64,000 nt of DNA from Xanthomonas indica (GCF_040529045.1 NZ_CP131914.1:3952501-4016500), one strand, 5' to 3'. Shown: positions 27,899 through 37,449, counted from the first letter of the stretch. The notes: a model not told the origin generated them from the sequence alone. Made by a program: numbers and translations.

Positions 27899-30241
27899 AT
27901 GGCCACACGACGCGGTTTCCTGCAGGGCGCCATCGCCCTGGCCCTGTTCGGCAGCAGCGGCATCGCGCGCCTGGCGCAGGCACGCGCCGGCAGCTACGCG
28001 CTGCCGGCCGACGCGCGCGCCAAGGCCGAGCTCACCCGCAACGTCGACGTGTTCATCGGCACCGGCGGCCACGGCCACACCTTCCCCGGCGCCACGCTGC
28101 CGTTCGGCATGGTGCAACTGAGCCCGGATACCTCCAACGCCGACTGGGACGCCTGCTCGGGCTACCACGCCGACAACGGCTCGATCATGGGCTTCTCGCA
28201 CACCCACCTGTCCGGCACCGGCGTCGGCGACATGCTCGATTTCCTGGTGGTGCCGGCCGTGGGCGAGGTGAAACTGCAGCCGGGCCCGCTCGACGACCCC
28301 GACGCCGGCTACCGCTCGCGCTTCGACCACGCCGACGAAGCGGCCTCGCCCGGCTACTACCGCGTGCGCCTGAAGGACAGCGGCGTGCATGCCGAGCTCA
28401 CCGCCACCGCGCGCGCCGGCCTGCACCGCTACCACTTCCCCAAGGGCAAGCCGGCGCACCTGCTGCTGGACCTGTGCCACGGCATGCAGGACAAGCCCGA
28501 CATCCCCACCCGCGTCGAGGACGCCAGCCTGCGCCTGGTCGACGCGCAGACCGTCACCGGCGGCCGCCGCGTCTACCAATGGGCCAAGGGCCGCTACCTC
28601 TACTTCGCCATGCGCCTGTCGCGGCCGTTCGCCAGCGCGCAGTTGTATGCCGACGACCAGCCGCTGGCCGCGAGCGCGCGCAGCGCCGACGGCAACCGCC
28701 TGAAACTGGCCCTGCACTACCCCGATGCCGCGCAAGCGCCGCTGTTGGTCAAGGTCGGCATTTCCGCGGTCAGCGCCGAGAACGCCCTGGCCAACCTCGA
28801 CGCGGAACTGCCCGACTTCGACTTCGCCCGCGTGCATGCCGCCGCCGTGGCCGAATGGGAAAAGGAACTGGGGCGCGTGCGCATCGACAGCGACGACGAG
28901 GCGCAGCGCCGCATCTTCTACACCGCGCTGTACCACAGCCTGATCGCGCCGACCCTGTTCAGCGACACCGACGGCCGCTACCGCGGCATGGACCTGCAGG
29001 TGCACCAGGCGCCGGCCGGCTACCACAACTACAGCACCTACTCGCTGTGGGACACCTACCGCGCCCTGCATCCCTTGCTGACCCTGGTGCAGCCCGAGCG
29101 CGTGCCCGACCTGGTGCAGTGCCTGGTGCGCGGCGCCCACGAATCCCCGCAAGGCGTCGCCATCTGGCCGCTGCAGGGCGTGGAGACCGACTGCATGATC
29201 GGCTACCACTCTGCCGTGGTGCTGGCCGAAGCGCACGCCAAGGGCTTCACCGGCATCGACTGGAAGGCCGCGTATCCGGCGTGGCGCAAGCGCGCGATGG
29301 ACGACGACGTGCACGGCCTGGGGCTGTACCGCAAGATGGGCTACATCCCCTGCGACAAGGTCGACGAATCGGTCAGCCGCACCCTGGAATTCGCCTACGA
29401 CGACTGGGCGGTGGCGCACCTGGCGCAGGCGGTCGGCGCCGAGGACGATGCCAAGCACCTGCGCGAACGTTCGCGCCAGTACCGCAACGTGTTCAACCGC
29501 GAAAGCACCTTCGTGCAGCCGCGCCTGAGCGACGGCCAGTGGGCCACCCCGTTCGATCCGCGCGCGATGGGCCACAGCGCGCAGTGGCGCGACTTCACCG
29601 AGTCCAACGCCTGGCAGGCCACCTTCCTCAACCAGCACGACCTGTACGGCTACATGGACCTGTTCGGCGGCCGCGACCACTTCGTCGCCAAGCTCGACGA
29701 ACTGTTCACCACCAGCTCCGAACTGCCGGCGGACGCACCGCCGGACATCGACGGCATGGTCGGCCAGTACGCGCACGGCAACGAACCCAGCCACCACGTC
29801 GCCTACCTCTACGCCTACGCCGGGCAGCCGTACAAGACCCAGGCGATGGTGCGGCGGCTGCTGCGCGAGCAGTACCACGACGCGCGCAACGGCCTGTCCG
29901 GCAACGAGGACTGCGGGCAGATGAGCGCCTGGTTCGTGCTCAGCGCACTGGGCCTGTATGCGGTGGACCCGGTCAGCGCCAACTACGTGCTGGGCAGCCC
30001 GCTGTTCAAGCGCGCCGAACTCGACGTGGGCAATGGCCGCACCCTGCGCATCGTCGCCCACGGCAACAGCGCGACCAACGTCTACATCCAACGCGCCCGC
30101 TGGAACGGCAAGCCGTACACCCGCAGCTGGCTGCGCCACGCAGACCTCGCCGCCGGCGGCACGCTGGAACTGGAGATGGGGCCCAAGCCCAACATCGCGT
30201 TCGGTGCGGGCAAGGACGATCTGCCGCCGTCGTTCGTTTGA
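27899..30241 (+). CDS. nixK: GH92 alpha-mannosidase (NixK-like)
   Basis: This 780-residue protein has a Tat leader (TRRGFLQGAIALALFG). GH92 signatures are VDVFIGTGGHGHTFPGATLPFGM, SGYHADNGSIMGFSHTHLSGTG, YHNYSTYSLWDTYR, and DWAVAHLAQAVG. GNEPSHHVAYLYAYAGQP and NEDCGQMSAWFVLSALGLY follow. GH92 enzymes are calcium-dependent exo-alpha-mannosidases. NixK in X. campestris was reported to remove alpha-1,3-mannose first, which opens the glycan to the xylosidase. Length and motif order are normal. The start at 27899 gives an intact Tat motif; the open frame upstream reads through the repeat and is not used. Confidence 0.92.
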   Translation: MATRRGFLQGAIALALFGSSGIARLAQARAGSYALPADARAKAELTRNVDVFIGTGGHGHTFPGATLPFGMVQLSPDTSNADWDACSGYHADNGSIMGFSHTHLSGTGVGDMLDFLVVPAVGEVKLQPGPLDDPDAGYRSRFDHADEAASPGYYRVRLKDSGVHAELTATARAGLHRYHFPKGKPAHLLLDLCHGMQDKPDIPTRVEDASLRLVDAQTVTGGRRVYQWAKGRYLYFAMRLSRPFASAQLYADDQPLAASARSADGNRLKLALHYPDAAQAPLLVKVGISAVSAENALANLDAELPDFDFARVHAAAVAEWEKELGRVRIDSDDEAQRRIFYTALYHSLIAPTLFSDTDGRYRGMDLQVHQAPAGYHNYSTYSLWDTYRALHPLLTLVQPERVPDLVQCLVRGAHESPQGVAIWPLQGVETDCMIGYHSAVVLAEAHAKGFTGIDWKAAYPAWRKRAMDDDVHGLGLYRKMGYIPCDKVDESVSRTLEFAYDDWAVAHLAQAVGAEDDAKHLRERSRQYRNVFNRESTFVQPRLSDGQWATPFDPRAMGHSAQWRDFTESNAWQATFLNQHDLYGYMDLFGGRDHFVAKLDELFTTSSELPADAPPDIDGMVGQYAHGNEPSHHVAYLYAYAGQPYKTQAMVRRLLREQYHDARNGLSGNEDCGQMSAWFVLSALGLYAVDPVSANYVLGSPLFKRAELDVGNGRTLRIVAHGNSATNVYIQRARWNGKPYTRSWLRHADLAAGGTLELEMGPKPNIAFGAGKDDLPPSFV

Positions 30242-30379
30242 GAGCCGGGATTAGGGATTGGGGAATCGGGATTGGGTGATTCCCCACCGCCGCCCTTCTG
30301 CGTGCGACCGGTTGCATTGCGGCGCGCGCTTCCTGTTGTCTGTTGCGTTGCACCCGCATCGCCTCTTCCGAGATCCCTC

Positions 30380-32230
30380 ATGCCTCGTACGACCCTCGCC
30401 GCCCTTGCCCTCGCCCTGGCGTTCGCCCTGCCCGCCACCCACGTGCGCGCGGCCGAAGGCGGCACCGCCTGGCCCGCCTTCGCCACCCAGGGCGATCACT
30501 TCATCCGCGACGGCAAGCCGTACCTGGTCATTTCCGGCGCCATCCACTTTCAGCGCATTCCCCGCGCCTACTGGAAAGACCGCCTGCAGAAAGCGCGCGC
30601 GATGGGCCTGAACACGGTGGAGACCTACGTGTTCTGGAACCTGGTGGAACCGCACCAGGGCCAGTTCGACTTCAGCGGCAACAACGACATCGCCGCCTTC
30701 GTCGACGAAGCCGCCGCACAAGGCCTCAACGTGATCCTGCGCCCCGGCCCCTACGTGTGCGCCGAGTGGGAAGCCGGCGGCTATCCGGCGTGGCTGTTCG
30801 CCGAACCCGGCATGCGCGTACGCAGCCAGGACCCGCGCTTCCTCGCCGCCAGCCAGGCCTACCTGGACGCACTGGCCGCCCAGGTCAAACCGCAACTCAA
30901 CGGCAACGGCGGCCCGATCGTCGCCGTGCAGGTGGAGAACGAATACGGCTCCTACGGCGACGACCATGCCTACATGCGCCGCAACCGCGACATGTTCGTC
31001 AAAGCCGGCTTCGACAAGGCGCTGCTGTTCACCGCCGACGGCCCTGACGTACTCGCCAACGGCACCCTGCCCGACACCCTGGCAGTGGTGAACTTCGCCC
31101 CCGGCGACGCCAAGAACGCCTTCGAGACCCTGGCCAAGTTCCGCCCCGGGCAACCGCAGATGGTCGGCGAATACTGGGCCGGCTGGTTCGACCAATGGGG
31201 CGAGAAGCACGCGGCCACCGATGCCACCAAGCAGGCCAGCGAATTCGAATGGATCCTGCGTCAGGGCCATTCCGCGAACCTCTACATGTTCGTCGGCGGC
31301 ACCAGTTTCGGCTTCATGAATGGCGCCAACTTCCAGAAGAACCCCAGCGACCACTACGCGCCGCAGACCACCAGCTACGACTACGACGCCGTGCTCGACG
31401 AAGCCGGCCGCCCCACCCCCAAGTTCACCCTGTTCCGCGACGCCATCCAGCGCGTCACCGGCACAACGCCGCCGGCCCTGCCCAAGCCGATCCCCTTCGC
31501 CGAACTGCCGGCCACGCCGCTGCGCGAATCCGCGTCGCTGTGGGACAACCTGCCCGCCCCGGCCGCCACCACCGACACCCCGCAGCCGATGGAGCGCTAC
31601 GGCCAGGCCTACGGCTACATCCTCTACCGCATCACCGTCACCGGCCCGCGCAAGGGCAGCCTGTACCTGGGCGAGGTACGCGACTACGCCCGCGTCTACG
31701 TCGACCGCACACTGGCCGGCAGCGCCGAGCGCCGCCTGCAGCAAGTCGCGGTGGACGTGGACATCCCCGCCGGCCCCCACACCCTCGACGTGCTGGTGGA
31801 GAACACCGGCCGCATCAACTATGGCGCCCACCTCCCCGACGGCCACGCCGGCTTGGTCGACCCCGTGCTGCTCGACGGCAAACCCCTCACCGGCTGGCAG
31901 ACCTTCCCCCTGCCGATGGACGATCCCAGCAAACTCACCGGCTGGACCACCGCCAAGATCGACGGCCCCGCCTTCCACCGCGGCACGGTGAAGATCGCCA
32001 CGCCTGCCGATACGTTCCTGGACATGCGCGCCTTCGGCAAAGGCTTCGCCTGGGCCAATGGCCATAACCTGGGCCGGCATTGGAACATCGGGCCGCAGCG
32101 GGCGTTGTATTTTCCGGCGCCTTGGCAGCGGAAGGGGGACAACAGTGTGATTGTGTTTGATTTGGATAGTGCGCCTGATGCGAGCGTGCGGGGAGTTACG
32201 GGGCAGGTTTGGAGTACGCCCAGTAATTGA
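30380..32230 (+). CDS. nixL: GH35 beta-galactosidase (NixL-like), second copy
   Basis: This 616-residue exported enzyme has a Sec signal peptide (MPRTTLAALALALAFALPATHVRA). GH35 motifs are VISGAIHFQRIPRAYW, VETYVFWNLVEP, LRPGPYVCAEWEAGGYPAWL, and MFVGGTSFGFMNGANF. Glu188 in QVENEYGSYGDD is the predicted acid/base and Glu264 in GEYWAGWFDQWGEKH the nucleophile. The C-terminal jelly-roll ends FGKGFAWANGHNLGRHWNIGP. It should remove beta-galactose, for example from Lewis-a type antennae of plant N-glycans. The ATG at 30380 is preferred because only it gives a signal peptide. Codon use near the 3' end turns AT-richer as the island begins. Confidence 0.9.
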   Translation: MPRTTLAALALALAFALPATHVRAAEGGTAWPAFATQGDHFIRDGKPYLVISGAIHFQRIPRAYWKDRLQKARAMGLNTVETYVFWNLVEPHQGQFDFSGNNDIAAFVDEAAAQGLNVILRPGPYVCAEWEAGGYPAWLFAEPGMRVRSQDPRFLAASQAYLDALAAQVKPQLNGNGGPIVAVQVENEYGSYGDDHAYMRRNRDMFVKAGFDKALLFTADGPDVLANGTLPDTLAVVNFAPGDAKNAFETLAKFRPGQPQMVGEYWAGWFDQWGEKHAATDATKQASEFEWILRQGHSANLYMFVGGTSFGFMNGANFQKNPSDHYAPQTTSYDYDAVLDEAGRPTPKFTLFRDAIQRVTGTTPPALPKPIPFAELPATPLRESASLWDNLPAPAATTDTPQPMERYGQAYGYILYRITVTGPRKGSLYLGEVRDYARVYVDRTLAGSAERRLQQVAVDVDIPAGPHTLDVLVENTGRINYGAHLPDGHAGLVDPVLLDGKPLTGWQTFPLPMDDPSKLTGWTTAKIDGPAFHRGTVKIATPADTFLDMRAFGKGFAWANGHNLGRHWNIGPQRALYFPAPWQRKGDNSVIVFDLDSAPDASVRGVTGQVWSTPSN

Positions 32231-32550
32231 CCTATCCACGGAGCGTGCCGTCCGGTAAATCCGGATGGCGCGGGAAGAAACAACTTGTCTACAAATTAAG
32301 GCCGCCGGCGGTTTCGCCGAGCGGCCTTCAACTTGTGACGACCGTCAACAAGTGATAGCGTCGGCCTTGTGCGGGGATGCACTTGGGAATGCCGTGGGTT
32401 AGACGCAAGGATTATGCGATAGCGCGACTGGCGAGAGATCGAATATGGGATGCGTACTGCCCAAAATGGGAGCAGTATCGGCGCGCTACAGACCTGTTTT
32501 TACACACCATTTTTTCGCCAAATAGTAGTTGAGCCTTAGGGGAGGAAATC
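32231..32550. other. Junction between the nix locus and the accessory island
   Basis: No gene is visible. A hairpin (AAGGCCGC...GCGGCCTT, 32298-32328) is flanked by two direct copies of CAACTTGT. It lacks a T-run, so it is not a classical terminator. GTTAGAC at 32398-32404 fits the GTTRRRY core of an integron recombination site and may mark the left end of the first cassette. Confidence 0.4.
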
Positions 32551-32832
32551 ATGGCGCGCTACACAATCAGAATCGAACTGCATGGTGCGACGTGGGATGA
32601 CTACGTGGAGATGTACAATTACCTAGCTGCACAAGGCATCACCGACATCATCACATCGGACGACGGCACTCGCTACAAGATGCCGCCTGCCGAATACAAC
32701 TACGAAGGCGATGCCACACGGGATCAAGTGCTAGCTTCTGCCAAAGCGTGCGCAGCAAAGGTTGTGCACTCGTATGCAGTTCTTGTCACTGAGGCATTAA
32801 CTCGGTCATGGCATGGCCTGGCTAAGGCCTAA
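32551..32832 (+). CDS. Integron cassette 1: small protein of unknown function
   Basis: This 93-residue soluble protein starts MARYTIRIELHGATWDDYVEMYN and contains a TSDDGTRYKMPPAEYNY segment. It has an excellent ribosome binding site (GGGGAGGAAATC). The stop TAA lies inside the first bases of the adjacent attC site, as is usual for cassette genes. The pattern reminds me of DUF2622-type short proteins, a family later linked to GhoS-like antitoxins, but the resemblance is weak and unverified. There is no signal peptide or membrane segment. Base composition is clearly lower in GC than in the nix genes. Confidence 0.7.
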   Translation: MARYTIRIELHGATWDDYVEMYNYLAAQGITDIITSDDGTRYKMPPAEYNYEGDATRDQVLASAKACAAKVVHSYAVLVTEALTRSWHGLAKA

Positions 32833-32888
32833 AAATTTATTCAAGCCGACGTCGCTTCGCGGTGCGGCTTAATTCAGGCGTCAGGGGC
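32827..32888 (+). repeat. attC site 1 (degenerate)
   Basis: The R'' side is GCCTAA and the inner arm pair AAGCCG...CGGCTT is present with a TTC loop. The R' side reads GTCAGGGGC instead of GTTAGGC, and the middle stem has mismatches. It is probably a weakened recombination site. Confidence 0.75.
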
Positions 32889-32892
32889 CGCG

Positions 32893-33413
32893 ATGAAGAG
32901 TATCGATAACCTTGTAGAAAGCTCTATTCAGAGACAGACTTTGCACGCAGCATTGCAACGTCCCTGGCCGGCGGCGTCGGTCTCGGCCTCTACTTGTGGC
33001 AACGCGACTGGGCCATTGCTGCCTTTTCCGCAATCATCGCCTTCCCGATTCTTCGACTGGCTTCTCGCGCCTTACACGATCTGCGCAAACGTGCCCAAGC
33101 CCATCGCTTTCGGGCACGGGATGCATCTGAGCTGTATGCCCGGCTCAGCGACGAGGAGCAGAAGGTCGTAGATGCATTCGCTAAGGTTGGCGGGGCCGTT
33201 TTGACATGGTCGCAGGTCAACGATTTGGAGCTAAGCGCTCCAGCCGTTGAATCACTCATGCAACGCGAAATGCTCACTACCTCAATGACAGCAGATCTCA
33301 TGCGTGAGACTTTCGTTCTGAATCACGCGCTATTCGAGGTTGGCATCGCAAGGATTCGTGGCGCGCGCCCTAACAATTCGTTCAAGCCGAACCCGCTTCG
33401 CGGGTCGGCTTAA
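32893..33413 (+). pseudogene. Integron cassette 2: small membrane protein gene with a frameshift
   Basis: The ATG at 32893 opens MKSIDNLVE, then the frame degrades. The frame one base over continues as LYSETDFARSIATSLAGGVGLGLYLWQ... and stays coding-like to 33413. Adding one A in the GAAAG run at about 32917-32921 would join them into one protein of about 173 residues. That protein would have one or two hydrophobic segments (GGVGLGLYLW and AIAAFSAIIAFPILRL) and a soluble tail. The frame ends inside attC2, as cassette genes often do. Function is unknown. A natural start at TTG 32994 with a shorter product cannot be ruled out. Confidence 0.55.
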
Positions 33414-33427
33414 CTCAGGTGTTAGGC
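33368..33427 (+). repeat. attC site 2
   Basis: A 60-bp site runs from CCCTAAC (R'') to GTTAGGC (R'). The inner stem AAGCCG/CGGCTT, one unpaired A, then ACCCGC/GCGGGT with loop TTC give the folded shape that integron integrases recognise. It is close in sequence to the site at 33843-33902. Confidence 0.9.
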
Positions 33428-33471
33428 AGCACACCAGCGTCATCGCTCTTTCAAAACCCGAAGGGGGACAT

Positions 33472-33837
33472 ATGCCGACATCATTAGTTGTCACTGCCGC
33501 GACAAAGATTCCGTGGAAGCAAATTCTTTTCTATCTGCCGGACGTGGCTAAAGCAGCTAAAGGTATTTGGAAAACTTTCGATTCGAAGCCGAAGCCCGTC
33601 CCTATTGATCCGCATGGATCTGCTTCAGCCCAGGTCAAAGCCATCGCTGAGCGCATTCAGACATTAGAAACCCACCAGAAGAATGAGTCGGAAGTAGTGA
33701 TGCGCATTGCTGAGCAACTTGAGGGAATTGCTGCGGGCTTAAAGGAGACCGCTGCAAGGCAAGCTGTGGCTCTAAAGATCGCTGTAGGATCTTCAGTTCT
33801 CGCGATCATCGCCCTAGTCGTCGTACTCGCCACCTGA
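33472..33837 (+). CDS. Integron cassette 3: tail-anchored coiled-coil protein
   Basis: This 121-residue protein starts at an ATG with AAGGGGG seven bases upstream. Residues about 50-95 (VKAIAERIQTLETHQKNESE and on) have a heptad-like pattern. The last 20 residues (VGSSVLAIIALVVVLAT) form a single membrane anchor at the very C-terminus. No enzyme motif is visible. The gene lies between attC2 and attC3, 44 bases after the R' core. Its job is unknown; anchored coiled-coils in cassettes can be accessory parts of toxin or stress proteins, but nothing here proves that. Confidence 0.75.
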   Translation: MPTSLVVTAATKIPWKQILFYLPDVAKAAKGIWKTFDSKPKPVPIDPHGSASAQVKAIAERIQTLETHQKNESEVVMRIAEQLEGIAAGLKETAARQAVALKIAVGSSVLAIIALVVVLAT

Positions 33838-33842
33838 GCGCG

Positions 33843-33902
33843 GCCTAACAATTCGTGCGAGCCGACGCCACTTCGTGGCGCGGCTTAACTCAGGTGTTAG
33901 TC
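33843..33902 (+). repeat. attC site 3
   Basis: A 60-bp site runs from GCCTAAC (R'') to GTTAGTC (R'). The inner arms GAGCCG/CGGCTT and CGCCAC/GTGGCG with loop TTC pair fully, with one extra A on one strand. It is the best folded of the three sites. Confidence 0.92.
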
Positions 33903-33919
33903 TGCTAGGAGACAATGAC

Positions 33920-34657
33920 GTGAAAGCCAGCGCTCTCCATAAGAAGGTCGGATCTCTTAGATCTATCCTGCAGCGTGGACTCAACAACACTTACATATGG
34001 ACGCAGTTTTCCATAAGCGCGTTGAACGCGGCCAAGAGCGACGACAAATTTTTATCTCAAAAACGCTTTAGGGTCCCTTCGAAAACTAGGGATAAGGAAA
34101 TTGAGCGCACTGAGGACGAGCTTCGGTCGATAGCCGAGGGGGCAGTAACTCAAGAAATATATTTCTCAGTATTTGTCTACGCTGTAGCGCAAGTTGAGGC
34201 TTTTGTCGGCGACCTCCTATATGAACTACTGAAGTTTGACAACAGGAGAATTCAGACAAAGGTTAAAGGAATCGATCACACCATGAAAGTAGATGTGTCT
34301 GAAGTCCTAGAGTGCAGTTCGCGCGACGAGCTAATCGACAAAATCATCAAGAAGGACTTAGTGTCACTTTTCTATGCTTCACCGGCTCTCCAGATGGAGT
34401 ACTTTCAAGCCGTGACAGGCGTGAAACTCGACGATGAAATACTTCAGAAGTGGATTGAAATTAAGGCTACGCGAGACATCGTTGTGCACAACTCTGGCGT
34501 CTCAAACTCAACTTACGTGCGCAAGGCAGGCGAGCAAGCGCGAGCGGGCGAAGGCGAGATTCTGCCGCTGGACGACGCATATTTCGCAGAAGCCTTATCT
34601 GTAATGAAGTCCTTCGTGGGGAGAGTTTCGAGCGCAATCCAGAAGGACCTAAAGTAG
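33920..34657 (+). CDS. Integron cassette 4: HEPN-like domain protein
   Basis: This 245-residue soluble protein is read from a GTG at 33920, with AGGAG at 33907-33911; the longer frame runs backward through attC3 and is rejected. YAVAQVEAFVGDLLYELLKF and the late RDIVVHNSG fit the all-helical HEPN fold of the RiboL-PSP/MAE_28990 type. Arg185-x4-His190 is the R-x4-6-H motif that forms the RNase centre in HEPN toxins. Such proteins are common in toxin-antitoxin and abortive-infection systems. No antitoxin gene lies beside it. The cassette's own 3' attC is missing: a different repeat begins 17 bp after the stop. Composition is about half GC. Confidence 0.72.
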   Translation: MKASALHKKVGSLRSILQRGLNNTYIWTQFSISALNAAKSDDKFLSQKRFRVPSKTRDKEIERTEDELRSIAEGAVTQEIYFSVFVYAVAQVEAFVGDLLYELLKFDNRRIQTKVKGIDHTMKVDVSEVLECSSRDELIDKIIKKDLVSLFYASPALQMEYFQAVTGVKLDDEILQKWIEIKATRDIVVHNSGVSNSTYVRKAGEQARAGEGEILPLDDAYFAEALSVMKSFVGRVSSAIQKDLK

Positions 34658-34673
34658 ATCGCAATCCAGAAGC

Positions 34674-34798
34674 GGGGCCAGGCTCACTTCCTAACCCGTT
34701 ACAAGGTCCCAGCCAAGACTCAGTGCTTCGCAGGCATCAGGCCCGCATGCCGCCCCGCGTAAAGCATCCAACTCAACAAATAAGTGAACCTGACCCTG
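34674..34798 (+). repeat. Island repeat R1 (~125 bp, MITE-like)
   Basis: The first of three related elements. It starts GGGGCCAGGCTCACTTCC and ends GTGAACCTGACCC, so its ends are near-inverted. The middle holds TGCTTCGCAGGCAT and AAAGCATCCAACTCA, shared with the copy at 37450. It follows the HEPN gene directly and precedes the ATPase gene. Confidence 0.8.
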
Positions 34799-34813
34799 AA
34801 ATTCAGAAGAACA

Positions 34814-37422
34814 ATGGCAAACGTCCTTCAAGAGATTCAAACATGGTCGGCAGACCGTCCGACATGGCAACGTGATGCGCTCCGCCGTCTCGTCGTGAAC
34901 GGCGAGCTGGGCGCAGAGGATATCGAGGCCCTGACGGCGATTTGCAAGGGCGGACACGGGTTGACGGAGAAGGTTGCGGCGCAACCGCTTGCCAAGGAAC
35001 ACGTGCCCAAGCGCGGGGGAGCGGAGCAGGCGGTTTCGCTGGACTCCATCTTCCACCACAAGGGTGTCAATGCCCTGGCCGAGAACCAGACCCTCAAGTT
35101 CGCCTCCGGCCTCACCATCGTCTACGGCGATAATGGTGCGGGAAAGACCGGATATACTCGCATCCTCAAACAAGCCTGCCGCGCGCGCCGGCAGGAGACG
35201 ATTCTCAGCAACGTCGTGATAACTGGCGTGGCTCCGCCCAAGCCGACTGTCGCCATCAAATACAAGGTCGGAACCGATGCCGCCGCCCGCGAGTGGACGG
35301 GCGGCGACGCGGATGAGTTCGTCTCCCGCGTCAGCATCTTCGACACGCACTGCGCCGCCGTTTATTTGAATGAGCGAACGGACGTAGCGTTTCTACCCTT
35401 CGGCCTCGACCTTTTTGACAAGCTCGTCCGCGCGCATGCAAAGCCGTTCGCGCAAGACTGGAAACCGAACAACGCGCGTTGGACACCAATGCCCTGACGA
35501 GCGTCATCGCGCAGATTCCGCAGGGAACGGCGGCGGCGAAGCTGGTGAACGGCATCACCCTGTTTACCAAGCCGGAGGACGTGCAGGCCATTGCACGCCT
35601 CAAGCCTGAGGAACAGGAGCGGCTTACCTTTCTGGAAAAGGCCCTCCAAGACCTGCAAGCCAACGACCCGCAGAAGCTTATGGCTCAACTGACCCTGCGT
35701 GCAAGCCGCGTCCGCGCGCTTGCCGACCATCTGCGAGGGTTGGAAACGGCTCTGGCGGACGAGGAAGTGATCGCCGTGTTCGACACGCGGAAGGAAGGAC
35801 GCCGCAAAAGCGAAGAAGCGAAGCGGTTGCGCGAAGCGACCTTTCCGCAAGGTTTGCTTACCGGAACCGGCGAAGAACAGTGGAAGGCCATGTGGGAGGC
35901 GGCGCGGCTGTTCTCGGAACAACAGGCGTATCAGGGCCAAGGCTTTCCCGTCACGGACGGTGGCGCGAGATGCGTCCTTTGCCAGCAAGACCTCGGCCAT
36001 ACCGCTACCCACCGGCTCAAGCACTTCGAGGAGTTCGTGGTCTCGACGACGGAGAAGGAGCTTCGGCTGATGCGCGACGAATTCGCGCGCAGGCGCAACG
36101 CCTTTGCCAATCTCAAGACGTCCACGGATGCGACAGAAGAAACCCTAAAGGAACTGCGCCTGGAGCATGATACCAAGGCCGAAGCCATCAGCGCCGCCAT
36201 ATCCCACAGCGAAAGGCGCCGCGTCGCTATCATTGCGGCGCTCGCCGAGAACAAGGACCTCGGCGAAGACTTTCAAGCACTCGTAGCATCTTCGACCCAA
36301 GCCAAATCTATCGGCGATGAAATCGATGCCCGCCTCAAGTCGCTGCGCGAGGCCGGAGCCGCCGACGCCAAGAAAAAGATGAGCGACGAGGCGCAGGAAT
36401 TGCGTGCGCGGCTCGTGCTCGGCAAGCATGAGAAGGCGATTCTTGATGAAATTGAGAACAAGAAAAAAATCGCCGCCTACGCACAGTGCCTCGATGAGAC
36501 CAAGCCGAACGCCATCACGCAGAAAAGCTCCGCCGTTACGAAGGCGGTCGTATCAGAAAGCCTCAAGAAGAGATTCAAGGACGAGTTGGAGGCATTGGAA
36601 TTTAACCACGTCGAAGTCGAGCTAAAAGAGCAAGGCGGCGCGGAAGGCGTCTTCTATCACAAGCTCGTCCTCACCAGAAACCCGACCGTCAACGTTCCCA
36701 AGGTAGTGAGCGAGGGGGAGCAGCGATGCATTTCCATAGCGGCTTTCTTCGCCGAACTTAGCACAGCCGACGACCGCTCCGGCATGGTGTTCGACGACCC
36801 CGTGTCGTCGCTCGACTTCCAGTGGCGGAGCGCCGTCGCGCGGCGGCTGGTGGAAGAATCAAAACGAAGACAGGTCATCGTCTTTACGCACGATGTCGTC
36901 TTTCTGCTGGCACTCAAGCAATTTGCCGAGCAGATGGACGTTCAACCTCTTGACCAACACATCCGCAGACAGGTCAACGGCGCAGGCGTGTGCCGCGAGG
37001 AACTGCCTTGGCTCGCGATGCGCGTGAGGGACAAGATTGGGTTCCTCAAGAACGCGTGGCAAGCCGTAAATAAGAAGCACCGCAACGGGGAGCAGGACGC
37101 CTACGAGCGGGAGGCCAAGGAACTCTACGGTCTCCTGCGCGAGGCGTGGGAGCGCGCGGTAGAGGAGGTTCTGTTGGGCGGCATCGTCGAACGATTCAGA
37201 CCCAGCGTCGAAACCCAACGGCTCGCTCCTCTCTCCGACATCACCGACGACGACTGCAAGACCGTCAAGGAAGGGATGACCAAGTCCTCGGCATGGCTCA
37301 CGGGACACGACCACGCGGCTGCGGCGCGGTCACCCGTGCCTGCACCGGGCGAGTTGAAAAAGGACATCGAGACATTGGAGACGTGGGTGACGGGCATCAA
37401 CGTCCGCCGGCGCAACAAGTAG
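34814..37422 (+). pseudogene. Zinc-hook ABC-type ATPase (RloC/AAA_13-like), split by a frameshift
   Basis: Two overlapping frames, 34814-35497 and 35479-37422, together encode one protein of about 870 residues. The first has WQRDALRRL near the start and a Walker A (GDNGAGKT, residues 105-112). The second has long coiled coils around CVLCQ (bases 35971-35985), a CxxC zinc-hook-like turn. It then shows EGEQRCISIA (ABC signature), MVFDDPVSSLD (Walker B, 36784-36816), and VFTHDVVFL (H-loop). The frames join if CGCGCGCA at about 35430-35437 is read as CGCGCA, so a GC dinucleotide has been gained. SMC-like ATPases of this layout occur in phage defence (RloC, AAA_13). The C-terminal region ends TGHDHAAAA; a nuclease triad is not certain. 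It is probably inactive unless the shift is bypassed. Confidence 0.7.
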
Positions 37423-37449
37423 CCCTGCATTAATGCATCGGGCAGGAAC

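Noticed and set aside
32298-32328. Terminator after nixL
   Set aside because: The stem is good but no T-run follows. It could equally be a decayed attC-like hairpin, so it is only noted in the junction entry.
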